NCBI GenBank assembly: GCA_900471525.1
Contig: UCEZ01000006.1
Location: 1-64,000, forward strand
Reading direction: 5' to 3'
From: Hyphomicrobiales bacterium
Lineage (GTDB): Bacteria; Pseudomonadota; Alphaproteobacteria; Rhizobiales; Rhizobiaceae
Length of the DNA: 64,000 bases
Under the pieces are notes generated by a model. That model was given only the letters and a program-made list of their open reading frames with translations, was not told the DNA's origin and ran no database searches. Position numbers and translations under genes: made by a program. Shown here piece by piece: positions 10,227 to 18,499 of this stretch (positions are counted from its first letter, which is position 1; each line of letters opens with the position of its first letter).

Positions 10227-11600
10227 ATGCCTATCGAAATTCTGATGCCTGCTCTGTCCCCGACGATGGAAGAAGGCACGCTCAGCAAGTGGCTGAAAAA
10301 CGAAGGTGACAAGGTCACGTCCGGCGACGTGATCGCCGAGATCGAAACCGACAAGGCGACCATGGAAGTGGAAGCCGTCGATGAAGGCACGATCGGCAAG
10401 ATCCTGATTGCCGCCGGTACCGAGGGCGTCAAGGTCAACACGGCGATCGCGGTCCTGCTGCAGGACGGCGAGAGCGCCGGCGATGTGGCTGCCCCAAAGG
10501 CTGCACCTGCTGCCGAGCCCGCAAAGACGGAAGCGCCGGCACCTGCAGCCGCTGCCCCGGTTGCCGCCCAGCCGAAGGTCGAAGTCGCTTCCGATCCGGA
10601 TATTCCGGCCGGCACCGAAATGGTCTCCACCACCGTGCGCGAAGCTCTTCGTGATGCGATGGCGGAAGAAATGCGCCGCAGCGACGATGTCTTCGTCATG
10701 GGTGAGGAAGTCGCGGAATACCAGGGCGCCTACAAGATCACGCAAGGCCTGCTGCAGGAATTCGGCCCACGCCGCGTCATCGATACCCCCATTACCGAGC
10801 ACGGTTTTGCCGGCGTCGGCGTCGGCGCGGCGATGACCGGCCTTCGCCCGATCGTCGAGTTTATGACCTTCAACTTCGCCATGCAGGCGATCGACCACAT
10901 CATCAACTCGGCCGCCAAGACGCTTTACATGTCCGGCGGCCAGATGGGAGCACCGATGGTGTTCCGCGGCCCGAGTGGTGCGGCGGCCCGCGTCGGCGCC
11001 CAGCACTCGCAATGCTACGCTGCCTGGTACAGCCACGTTCCGGGCCTGAAGGTCATCATGCCGTATTCGGCAGCCGACGCGAAAGGTCTCCTGAAGGCTG
11101 CGATCCGCGATCCGAACCCGGTGATCTTCCTCGAAAACGAAATCCTCTACGGCCACTCCTTCGACGTGCCGAAGCTGGATGATTTCGTTCTGCCGATCGG
11201 CAAGGCACGGATCCACAAGGTCGGCAAGGATGCGACGATCGTCTCCTTCGGCATCGGCATGACCTATGCGATCAAGGCCGCGGCCGAACTGGAAAAGGAG
11301 GGCATCGACGTCGAGATCATCGACCTTAGAACCATCCGTCCGATGGACATGCCGACCGTGATCGAATCGGTGAAGAAGACAGGCCGTCTCGTGACCGTCG
11401 AGGAAGGCTTCCCGCAGTCCTCCGTCGGCACCGAAATCGCCACGCGCGTCATGCAGCAGGCCTTCGACTATCTCGATGCGCCGATCCTGACGGTCGCCGG
11501 CAAGGACGTGCCGATGCCTTACGCCGCCAACCTTGAAAAGCTGGCCCTGCCGAATGTCGGCGAAGTCGTCCAGGCGGTGAAGACCGTCTGCTACAAATAA
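10227..11600 (+). CDS. pdhB: pyruvate dehydrogenase E1 component, beta subunit with N-terminal lipoyl domain
   Basis: The 457-residue protein is longer than an ordinary E1 beta (about 330 residues) because residues 1-80 form a lipoyl domain. Lys43 in ETDKATME is the expected lipoylation site. An Ala/Pro-rich linker (about 85-125) leads to the transketolase-type beta subunit ([13 protein letters not shown] onward). This fusion is known in alphaproteobacteria such as Sinorhizobium and Zymomonas. The lipoyl coding region closely resembles the one at the start of pdhC 14 bp downstream, so it probably arose by domain duplication. Confidence 0.97.
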   Translation: MPIEILMPALSPTMEEGTLSKWLKNEGDKVTSGDVIAEIETDKATMEVEAVDEGTIGKILIAAGTEGVKVNTAIAVLLQDGESAGDVAAPKAAPAAEPAKTEAPAPAAAAPVAAQPKVEVASDPDIPAGTEMVSTTVREALRDAMAEEMRRSDDVFVMGEEVAEYQGAYKITQGLLQEFGPRRVIDTPITEHGFAGVGVGAAMTGLRPIVEFMTFNFAMQAIDHIINSAAKTLYMSGGQMGAPMVFRGPSGAAARVGAQHSQCYAAWYSHVPGLKVIMPYSAADAKGLLKAAIRDPNPVIFLENEILYGHSFDVPKLDDFVLPIGKARIHKVGKDATIVSFGIGMTYAIKAAAELEKEGIDVEIIDLRTIRPMDMPTVIESVKKTGRLVTVEEGFPQSSVGTEIATRVMQQAFDYLDAPILTVAGKDVPMPYAANLEKLALPNVGEVVQAVKTVCYK

Positions 11601-11614
11601 GGGAGGGTGAAGAG

Positions 11615-12958
11615 ATGCCTATCAACATCACCATGCCGGCCCTCTCGCCCACGATGGAAGAGGGCAACCTCGCCAAGTGGCTGGTCAAGGAAGGCGACAA
11701 GGTTTCGTCTGGCGACGTGATCGCCGAGATAGAAACGGACAAGGCGACGATGGAAGTCGAAGCGGTCGACGAGGGCACCGTTGCCAAGCTCGTCGTTCCC
11801 GCCGGCACCGAGGGCGTCAAGGTCAATGCCGTGATCGCCATTCTCGCCGCTGACGGCGAAGATGTGTCTGTCGCCGCTTCGGGCAATGGCGCTGCTGCGC
11901 CCGCCAAGGCGGAAGCGCCGAAGGCTGAAGCTGCACCGGCAAAGGCTGAAGCTGCGCCCGCCGCCGCTCCGGCTCCGGTTGCTGCGCAGGCAGTTGCTCC
12001 AGCGTCGTCCGGCACGCGCACCTTCTCATCGCCGCTTGCCCGCCGCCTGGCCAAGGATGCCGGCATCGATGTCTCCGCCATCGCCGGCACCGGCCCGCAC
12101 GGCCGCGTCGTCAAGAGGGACGTCGAAACGGCTGTCGCCGGGGGCGACCTCAAGCCGGTCGCGGCGGCTGCGCCGTCCGCCGCTGCTCCGGCACCCGCTG
12201 CCGCGCCGCTCGCCAAGGGTCCGTCCGACGAAGCTGTTCTCAAGAACTTCGCCGAAGGTTCCTACGAACTCGTGCCGCATGACGGCATGCGCAAGACGAT
12301 TGCCAAGCGCCTGCAGGAATCCAAGCAGACGATCCCGCATTTCTACGTCTCGGTCGATTGCGAGCTCGACGCGCTGCTGGCGCTGCGCGCCCAGCTCAAC
12401 GCCTCGGCACCGGAGAAGGATGGCAAGCCGGTCTACAAGCTCTCGGTCAACGACATGGTCATCAAGGCGCTGGCGCTTGCCCTGCGCGATGTTCCGGATG
12501 CCAACGTGTCCTGGACGGACTCGAACATGGTCAAGCACAAACATGCCGATGTCGGTGTTGCCGTGTCGATCCCGGGCGGCCTGATCACCCCGATCATCCG
12601 CAGTGCGGAGCTCAAAAGCCTGTCAGCTATCTCCAACGAGATGAAGGATCTCGGCGCCCGCGCCAAGAGCCGCAAGCTGAAGCCGGAAGAGTATCAGGGC
12701 GGCACGACGGCCGTGTCGAACATGGGCATGATGGGCGTCAAGAACTTCGCCGCCGTCGTCAATCCTCCGCATGCGACGATCCTTGCGATCGGTGCCGGCG
12801 AGGAGCGCGTCGTGGTGAAGAAGGGCCAGATGGTTGTCGCCAATGTCATGACCGTGACGCTGTCGACCGATCACCGCGCCGTCGATGGCGCGCTCGGAGC
12901 CGAACTGCTCGGCGCCTTCAAGCGCTACATCGAAAACCCGATGGGAATGCTGGTCTGA
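11615..12958 (+). CDS. pdhC: dihydrolipoamide acetyltransferase, E2 of pyruvate dehydrogenase
   Basis: The 447-residue protein contains one lipoyl domain (1-80, Lys43), an Ala/Pro-rich linker, a peripheral subunit-binding domain (about 132-168, SPLARRLAKDAG and GTGPHGRV), a second linker and the catalytic acetyltransferase domain. The DHRAVDG motif gives catalytic His420 and Asp424. It forms the core of the complex and passes the acetyl group to CoA. GGGAGGG precedes the ATG. It lies in the pdh operon, 14 bp after pdhB. Confidence 0.97.
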   Translation: MPINITMPALSPTMEEGNLAKWLVKEGDKVSSGDVIAEIETDKATMEVEAVDEGTVAKLVVPAGTEGVKVNAVIAILAADGEDVSVAASGNGAAAPAKAEAPKAEAAPAKAEAAPAAAPAPVAAQAVAPASSGTRTFSSPLARRLAKDAGIDVSAIAGTGPHGRVVKRDVETAVAGGDLKPVAAAAPSAAAPAPAAAPLAKGPSDEAVLKNFAEGSYELVPHDGMRKTIAKRLQESKQTIPHFYVSVDCELDALLALRAQLNASAPEKDGKPVYKLSVNDMVIKALALALRDVPDANVSWTDSNMVKHKHADVGVAVSIPGGLITPIIRSAELKSLSAISNEMKDLGARAKSRKLKPEEYQGGTTAVSNMGMMGVKNFAAVVNPPHATILAIGAGEERVVVKKGQMVVANVMTVTLSTDHRAVDGALGAELLGAFKRYIENPMGMLV

Positions 12959-13005
12959 CGGGGAGCGTCGCGACAATGTCTTCCAGGGCGGGAAAAGCAA
13001 CTGAA

Positions 13006-13491
13006 ATGAGATTGACATTGCGGCGCTTCTGCGCCGCAACCGTCGTTGTTATGTTCCCCCTGTTGATCGCTGCGTCGGCGCGGGCTGAAGACCTCAACGA
13101 TGAGGTCACGCAGCGCGTCGAGCAGATGACGGACAAGACGCTGTTGTTTCGCAATGACAGCGACCGGATTCCCCAGCTCGAATACCTCCGGCCCGACGGC
13201 ACCGGTGTCGTCTGGTCGGCGGCATTGGGTGACAAGGTGGTGCCGATCGTCTGGACTGCGAGCAACGGCGACGAGGGCACCGGGTCTCTCTGCCTGCTGT
13301 TCAAAGGCGCTGATATCGGCATGACCCAGGACCTCAGGATGTGTGACCGTCTGGACGTTGTCGAAGCCGGCATTCGCGATGCCCGCGACGGCGACCCCTA
13401 TGGCCTGCTGGGCGTGGAACACATGAAGGTGGCGCTGCCGGCGGATGTCGGCGGTTTGACTGATATCGACCGCTTGCTGGGACAGGATTGA
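13006..13491 (+). CDS. exported protein of unknown function
   Basis: The 161-residue protein starts with a clear Sec signal peptide: MRLTLRRF, a hydrophobic core, then ASARA before EDLND. The mature part has no domain I recognise; two cysteines (in SLCLLF and RMCDRL) could form a disulfide. An in-frame ATG at 12976 would add ten residues before the signal peptide; ATG 13006 gives a normal signal sequence and I prefer it. The open frame continues far upstream inside pdhC, but that part is only pdhC read in another frame. It sits 47 bp after pdhC and 4 bp before the next gene, so it travels with the pdh operon. Confidence 0.75.
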   Translation: MRLTLRRFCAATVVVMFPLLIAASARAEDLNDEVTQRVEQMTDKTLLFRNDSDRIPQLEYLRPDGTGVVWSAALGDKVVPIVWTASNGDEGTGSLCLLFKGADIGMTQDLRMCDRLDVVEAGIRDARDGDPYGLLGVEHMKVALPADVGGLTDIDRLLGQD

Positions 13492-13495
13492 CACC

Positions 13496-14137
13496 ATGAA
13501 AACAGTCCTCTGCTACGGCGACAGTCTGACCTGGGGATATGACGCGGAGACCGGTGGTCGGCATGCGTTGCAAGACCGCTGGCCATCGGTGCTGCAAAAA
13601 GCTCTGGGCGACGGCGTGCACGTCATTGCCGAAGGTTTGAACGGTCGAACTACCGCTTACGACGATCATCTGGCTGACTGTGACCGCAATGGCGCGCGCA
13701 TCCTGCCGACCATCCTGCAAAGCCATGCGCCGATCGATCTCGTGATCTTCCTGCTCGGCACCAACGACATGAAGCCAGTGGTGCATGGAGCCGCTTTTGG
13801 CGCGGTGAAGGGCATCGAGAGGCTGGCCAAGCTCGTGTGGCATCATAGCTGGCCGGGCGTGCAGGCGGAGGCGCCGGAGATTCTGATCGTTGCGCCGCCC
13901 GTGATCTGCGAGACGGCGAATGCAAACTTTGCGGCAATGTATGCCGGCGCCGTCGAACAGTCGTCGATGTTGGCCTCGCTCTACGCCGATCTGGCAGACG
14001 AGATGGGCTGCGGCTTTTTCGATGCCGGTTCTGTGGCAAGGACGACGCCGCGCGATGGCGTGCATCTGGATGCCGAGAATACGCGCGCCATCGGACGCGG
14101 CCTCGAGCCGATGGTCCGGATGATGCTCGGTCTCTGA
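13496..14137 (+). CDS. SGNH/GDSL-family hydrolase (esterase)
   Basis: The 213-residue protein has the SGNH blocks. GDSLTWG gives nucleophile Ser10, LNGRTT supplies the glycine block, GTND gives the Asn, and DGVHLD gives Asp187/His190. No signal peptide is seen, so it is probably cytoplasmic. It resembles bacterial arylesterases and lipolytic enzymes of the GDSL type. It begins 4 bp after the exported protein gene and is directly followed by a GNAT gene, suggesting translational coupling. The natural substrate is unknown. Confidence 0.87.
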   Translation: MKTVLCYGDSLTWGYDAETGGRHALQDRWPSVLQKALGDGVHVIAEGLNGRTTAYDDHLADCDRNGARILPTILQSHAPIDLVIFLLGTNDMKPVVHGAAFGAVKGIERLAKLVWHHSWPGVQAEAPEILIVAPPVICETANANFAAMYAGAVEQSSMLASLYADLADEMGCGFFDAGSVARTTPRDGVHLDAENTRAIGRGLEPMVRMMLGL

Positions 14138-14719
14138 ATGACGGCGGCTCTTGTCCTGCGGGCAGCGGAACGGGGGGACGCGGCGGAGCTGGCGGTGCTG
14201 GTTGATATCGCCTCGCACGGCTTTGCGACCTGGCTCTGGTACGGAGCGGTGATGCGCGGGACCAAGGATACCGCCATGGAGCAGGGGCGGTCGAGAATGT
14301 GCGATGACCATGAGCCCGGCGCCTGGAGGGATGCGACGCTGGCTGAATGGGACGGTGAGATTGCAGGTGTGTCGATCGGTTACGATCTGGATGAAACTGT
14401 TCGCGAGATCGCAGCACCCCATCCGGTGATCAAGCCGCTGCTGGACCTGCAGGTTGAGGTGATCGGTAGCCGGTTCATCGACAGCCTCGGTGTCTACCGG
14501 CATCATCGCGGCAAGGGTATCGGGCGGGCGCTGCTTGCCCACGAGATTGACAGGGCTCAAGGGAGGCAGGTCAGCCTGATCACCGAGAGCCACAATGAAA
14601 CGGCGCTGGCGCTCTATGCAGCCAACGGATTTGTGGAGAAGGCAAGGCTCGCCGCCGTGCCGCTCTTTGAGGACAGCAAGAGGCATGAGTGGGTCTTGCT
14701 GGCCCGGAACATGACCTAA
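14138..14719 (+). CDS. GNAT-family N-acetyltransferase
   Basis: The 193-residue protein begins with the LRAAERGDAAELAVLV pattern of GNAT enzymes. It has the acetyl-CoA pyrophosphate loop HHRGKGIGRALL in its second half and a C-terminal AANGFVEKARL motif. The ATG directly follows the stop codon of the esterase gene, with no spacer. lpdA follows 20 bp later. The acceptor substrate cannot be predicted. Confidence 0.85.
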   Translation: MTAALVLRAAERGDAAELAVLVDIASHGFATWLWYGAVMRGTKDTAMEQGRSRMCDDHEPGAWRDATLAEWDGEIAGVSIGYDLDETVREIAAPHPVIKPLLDLQVEVIGSRFIDSLGVYRHHRGKGIGRALLAHEIDRAQGRQVSLITESHNETALALYAANGFVEKARLAAVPLFEDSKRHEWVLLARNMT

Positions 14720-14739
14720 GCAAGAGGCAGGAAACAAGA

Positions 14740-16185
14740 ATGGCAAATTCCTACGACGTCATCGTTATCGGTTCCGGTCCCGGCGGCTATATCGCGGCGA
14801 TCCGCGCGGCACAGCTGGGGCTGAAGGTCGCTGTGGTCGAGCGCGAGCATTTGGCCGGCATCTGCTCCAACTGGGGCTGCATCCCGACCAAGGCGCTGCT
14901 GCGGTCCGCTGAAGTCCTGCATCTTGCGGAACATGCGAAGAATTACGGCCTGACGCTCGAAGGCAAGATCACGCCGGACTTGGCAGCGATCGTCAAGCGG
15001 TCGCGCGGCATTGCCGAGCGCATGAACGGTGGCGTCGGCTTCCTGATGAAGAAGAACAAGGTCGACGTCATCTGGGGCGAGGCCAAGCTCACCAAGCCGA
15101 ACGAGATCGTCGTTGCCAAGACCACCAAGACTATCGTCCAGCCGCAGGCGCCGCTGCCGAAGAACACGCTGGGTGAAGGCACCTACACGGCCAAGCATAT
15201 CATCATCGCGACCGGCGCCCGTCCGCGCGCGCTGCCCGGCATCGAGCCGGACGGCAAGCTGATCTGGACCTATTTCGAGGCGATGAACCCGGATCGGATG
15301 CCCAAATCGCTGCTGGTCATGGGCTCCGGCGCCATCGGCATCGAGTTTGCCTCCTTCTACCGCACGCTTGGTGTCGACGTGACGGTCGTCGAACTGCTGC
15401 CGCAGGTGATGCCGGTCGAGGACGCGGAAATCTCCGCCTTCGCCAAGAAGCAGTTCGACAAGCAGGGCATGAAGATCATTCTCGACGCCAAGGTGACCAA
15501 GGTCGAGAAATCAGCCGATTCGGTAACCGCCCATGTCGAGAAGAAGGACGGCTCGATCGAGAAGATCACCGCCGACCGGTTGATCTCGGCTGTCGGTGTG
15601 CAGGGCAACATAGAGAATCTCGGTCTCGAAGCGCTGGGCGTCAAGACAGACCGAGGCTGCATCGTCATCGACGGCTACGGCAAGACCAACGTGCCGGGCG
15701 TCTACGCGATTGGCGATGTCGCCGGCCCGCCGATGCTCGCCCACAAGGCCGAGCACGAAGCCGTCATCTGCGTCGAAAAGATCGCCGGCCTGCCCAATGT
15801 TCACCCGATGGACAAGCTGAAGATCCCGGGCTGCACCTATTGCAATCCCCAGGTTGCCTCCGTTGGTTTGACGGAAGCAAAAGCCAAGGCGGAGGGCCGG
15901 GACATCCGCGTCGGCCGCTTCCCCTTCGTCGCCAACGGCAAGGCGATCGCGCTCGGCGAAGACCAGGGTTTGGTCAAGACCATCTTCGACAAGAAGACGG
16001 GCGAACTGCTTGGCGCGCATCTGGTCGGTGCGGAAGTCACCGAACTGATCCAGGGGTTTGTCGTCGCGATGAACCTCGAGACCACCGAGGAAGACCTGAT
16101 GCACACCATCTTCCCGCATCCGACGATTTCGGAAACGTTGAAGGAAAGCGTGCTCGATGCCTATGGGCGTGCACTGAACGCTTGA
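14740..16185 (+). CDS. lpdA: dihydrolipoamide dehydrogenase, E3
   Basis: The 481-residue flavoprotein reoxidises dihydrolipoyl groups with NAD+. GSGPGGY at 11-17 binds FAD, Cys42 and Cys47 in the ICSNWGC segment form the redox disulfide, a second GSGAIG dinucleotide motif follows, and the C-terminal HTIFPHPT provides the active-site His. The active-site block reads GICSNWGC rather than the more common GGTCLNVGC, a variant I associate with the PDH-linked rhizobial E3. An open frame begins upstream at 14689, but ATG 14740 follows a CAGGAAAC ribosome site. Confidence 0.96.
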   Translation: MANSYDVIVIGSGPGGYIAAIRAAQLGLKVAVVEREHLAGICSNWGCIPTKALLRSAEVLHLAEHAKNYGLTLEGKITPDLAAIVKRSRGIAERMNGGVGFLMKKNKVDVIWGEAKLTKPNEIVVAKTTKTIVQPQAPLPKNTLGEGTYTAKHIIIATGARPRALPGIEPDGKLIWTYFEAMNPDRMPKSLLVMGSGAIGIEFASFYRTLGVDVTVVELLPQVMPVEDAEISAFAKKQFDKQGMKIILDAKVTKVEKSADSVTAHVEKKDGSIEKITADRLISAVGVQGNIENLGLEALGVKTDRGCIVIDGYGKTNVPGVYAIGDVAGPPMLAHKAEHEAVICVEKIAGLPNVHPMDKLKIPGCTYCNPQVASVGLTEAKAKAEGRDIRVGRFPFVANGKAIALGEDQGLVKTIFDKKTGELLGAHLVGAEVTELIQGFVVAMNLETTEEDLMHTIFPHPTISETLKESVLDAYGRALNA

Positions 16186-16254
16186 TTGTGCTATGGCCCG
16201 CCTCCATGTGAGAGACGGGCCGTATGTCTGGCCTGAAGGAAAGTTGAAGTCACG

Positions 16255-17232
16255 ATGGTCACCATTCTCGACCGCACCAATATCGAGATCGACGCCAAGC
16301 GCATCCGTCATCCGGAAAAGGCCCACAAGCCGGACACTGAGATGCTGCGCAAGCCGGAATGGATCCGCGTCAAGGCGCCGGTGTCGAAGGGCTATCAGGA
16401 AACCCGCTCGATCGTGAAGGAGCACAAGCTCGTCACGGTCTGCGAGGAGGCCGGCTGCCCGAACATCGGCGAGTGCTGGGACAAGAAGCACGCCACGTTC
16501 ATGATCATGGGCGAGATCTGTACCCGCGCCTGCGCCTTCTGCAACGTCTCGACCGGCAAGCCGAATGCGCTCGACATGGCCGAGCCGGAAAACGTCGCCA
16601 AGGCCGTCAAGCAGATGGGCCTCAGCCACGTCGTCATTACCTCGGTCGATCGTGACGATCTGGCCGATGGCGGGGCCGAGCATTTCGAAAAGGTGATCTG
16701 GGCGATCCGGGCCGCGTCGCCGGCAACGACCATCGAAATCCTGACGCCCGACTTTCTGAAGAAGCCCGGCGCTCTGGAGCGCGTCGTTGCGGCGAAGCCC
16801 GACGTCTTCAACCACAACATGGAAACCGTGCCGGGCAACTATCTGACGGTACGCCCCGGCGCACGCTATTTCCACTCGATCCGGCTTTTGCAGCGGGTCA
16901 AGGAACTGGATCCGACCATGTTCACCAAGTCCGGCATCATGGTCGGCCTCGGCGAAGAGCGCAACGAAGTGCTGCAGCTGATGGACGACCTCAGGACCGC
17001 TGATGTCGACTTCCTGACCATCGGCCAGTACCTGCAGCCGACCCGCAAGCATCACCAGGTGATGAGCTTCGTCACGCCGGAGGAGTTCAAGTCCTACGAG
17101 ACCGTCGCCTATACCAAGGGCTTCCTGATGGTTGCCTCAAGCCCGCTCACCCGCTCGTCGCATCACGCCGGCGACGATTTCGCCCGGCTGCGCGCGGCGC
17201 GGGAAAAGAAGCTGCTGGCAGCGGCGGAGTAG
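16255..17232 (+). CDS. lipA: lipoyl synthase
   Basis: The 325-residue radical-SAM enzyme inserts the two sulfurs into octanoyl groups on lipoyl domains. The auxiliary-cluster cysteines are Cys63, Cys68 and Cys74 ([12 protein letters not shown]); the radical-SAM cluster cysteines are Cys89, Cys93 and Cys96 (CTRACAFC). The C-terminal [15 protein letters not shown], which supplies an additional conserved serine, is also present. Its place after lpdA fits maturation of the three lipoyl-bearing or lipoyl-using subunits encoded upstream. The 69 bp gap before it contains a GGCCCG/CGGGCC hairpin at 16195-16221. Confidence 0.97.
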   Translation: MVTILDRTNIEIDAKRIRHPEKAHKPDTEMLRKPEWIRVKAPVSKGYQETRSIVKEHKLVTVCEEAGCPNIGECWDKKHATFMIMGEICTRACAFCNVSTGKPNALDMAEPENVAKAVKQMGLSHVVITSVDRDDLADGGAEHFEKVIWAIRAASPATTIEILTPDFLKKPGALERVVAAKPDVFNHNMETVPGNYLTVRPGARYFHSIRLLQRVKELDPTMFTKSGIMVGLGEERNEVLQLMDDLRTADVDFLTIGQYLQPTRKHHQVMSFVTPEEFKSYETVAYTKGFLMVASSPLTRSSHHAGDDFARLRAAREKKLLAAAE

Positions 17233-17273
17233 TCGTTCAGCGGTTGCAAAGTCGGGTTCGAGCTTTATGGTGC

Positions 17274-17295
17274 GCGGCTCCAGGTTTGGAGCCGC
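17274..17295 (+). other. hairpin covering the ribosome site of the first P-loop gene
   Basis: GCGGCTCC (17274-17281) pairs perfectly with GGAGCCGC (17288-17295) around a 6-nt loop. The only GGAG in front of ATG 17297 lies inside the right arm. If that ATG is used, the stem could hide the ribosome site. Confidence 0.5.
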
Positions 17296-17296
17296 C

Positions 17297-17878
17297 ATGC
17301 CTCGCTATGTCTCCGGAATTGAACAGGCCCTGCCGATCCTTCGCCGCGCCAACCGTGTCCTCGTGATCGGCTGCTCCGGCGGCGGCAAGAGCACGCTTTC
17401 GCGAAAACTTTCAGGCCGCCTCGATCTGCCCTACGTCTCGATGGACCGGGAATTTTACTGGCTGCCAGGGTGGATCAAGCGACCGAAAGGGGAAGAGCGC
17501 GCGATGATCGCGGCCAGGGTCGCGGAGGATCGCTGGATTATGGACGGGAGCGGCGCGTCGACCTTCGATCTCCGCTTGCCGCGAACGGACTTGGTTATCT
17601 GGGTCCGTGTGCCGCGTCGCATATGCTTTTGGGGGCTTGCCTATCGGGTCGCTTCGAGCTTTGGCCGTGTTCGTCCGGACATGGCGCCGGGCTGTCCGGA
17701 ACAACTGCCCGATCGCGAGTTCCTCTCGTATATCTGGAACTTCGAACGGCGCGTTTCTCCCGTCATCGTCAAGGCGATCGACCGGTACTCGGCGGAGATG
17801 CCGGTCCTGACGCTCAGGAGCCGTCGAGACATGCGTGCTCTCGTCGAGAATTTGCGGGAAGCCGTGAATGTCAAATAA
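17297..17878 (+). CDS. P-loop kinase-like protein (topology-modulation/FlaR-like), copy 1
   Basis: The 193-residue protein has a Walker A motif GCSGGGKS at 25-32 and the YVSMDREFYWLPGW segment typical of small AAA/adenylate-kinase-like proteins annotated as topology modulation proteins. The function of this family is poorly known; a nucleotide or nucleoside kinase activity is plausible. An in-frame ATG at 17267 is the alternative start; 17297 gives a more normal N-terminus. It overlaps the next gene by 11 bp, and that gene is a clear paralog. The pair lies between lipA and ratA, where relatives usually have no such genes. Confidence 0.75.
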   Translation: MPRYVSGIEQALPILRRANRVLVIGCSGGGKSTLSRKLSGRLDLPYVSMDREFYWLPGWIKRPKGEERAMIAARVAEDRWIMDGSGASTFDLRLPRTDLVIWVRVPRRICFWGLAYRVASSFGRVRPDMAPGCPEQLPDREFLSYIWNFERRVSPVIVKAIDRYSAEMPVLTLRSRRDMRALVENLREAVNVK

Positions 17879-18434
17879 GCTTTTGAATTTGGAGGCGGCG
17901 GCCTCGGCCCTCCATGCCGCCGAACGTGTGCTGATCATCGGTTGCTCGGGCAGCGGCAAGAGCACGCTGGCGCGTAAACTTTCGGGGTTGTTCCAGCTTC
18001 CTTATATTTCGATGGATCGCGACGTTTTCTGGTTGCCGGGCTGGAATCAGCGACCGAGGGCCGAGGCACTCGAGATCGTTGAGCGAGCGGTTGCACAGCC
18101 GCGATGGGTCATGGACGGAACGAGCCCCGGCACGTTGCCGTTGCGACTGCCGCGCACGGACATTGTCTTGTGGATGCGTCCACCGCGCCATGTTTCCCTT
18201 TACGGGGTCGTCATCCGTTGGCTGCGATTTCTTGGCAGGACGCGGCCCGAAATGGCCGAAAATTGCCCCGAGCGCCTGACGCCTGAATTCCTTTCATATA
18301 TCTGGAATTTCGAGAAGACCGAAAGTCCCGAGATTGAACAGAAGCTGGCGGATTACGGTTCCGATGTGCCGGTGCTCGTTCTGAAATCGCATTCCGAGAC
18401 ACGAAGTCTGCTGAAGCGGCTTGCTCGCCATTGA
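17868..18434 (+). CDS. P-loop kinase-like protein (topology-modulation/FlaR-like), copy 2
   Basis: The 188-residue paralog of the preceding protein shows GCSGSGKS at 25-32, YISMDRDVFWLPGW, a LRLPRTDIVLWM strand and a FLSYIWNFE motif in the same order. The two copies are recognisably tandem duplicates but have diverged through most of their length. The start lies inside the previous gene, so translation is probably coupled. The family role is uncertain. Confidence 0.77.
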   Translation: MSNKLLNLEAAASALHAAERVLIIGCSGSGKSTLARKLSGLFQLPYISMDRDVFWLPGWNQRPRAEALEIVERAVAQPRWVMDGTSPGTLPLRLPRTDIVLWMRPPRHVSLYGVVIRWLRFLGRTRPEMAENCPERLTPEFLSYIWNFEKTESPEIEQKLADYGSDVPVLVLKSHSETRSLLKRLARH

Positions 18435-18499
18435 AGCGATCATCGGTTCAATCTACTCTGCCACCGTCGGCTTTGAGGCTGGCAATCGGGGAGGCGGGC

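Noticed and set aside
9120-11216. 698-codon minus-strand frame opposite pdhA and pdhB
   Set aside because: It covers two well-supported genes and has low-complexity His/Asp/Arg composition.
12358-13005. 5' extension of the exported protein frame into pdhC
   Set aside because: The extension is pdhC read in another frame; a signal peptide starts at 13006.
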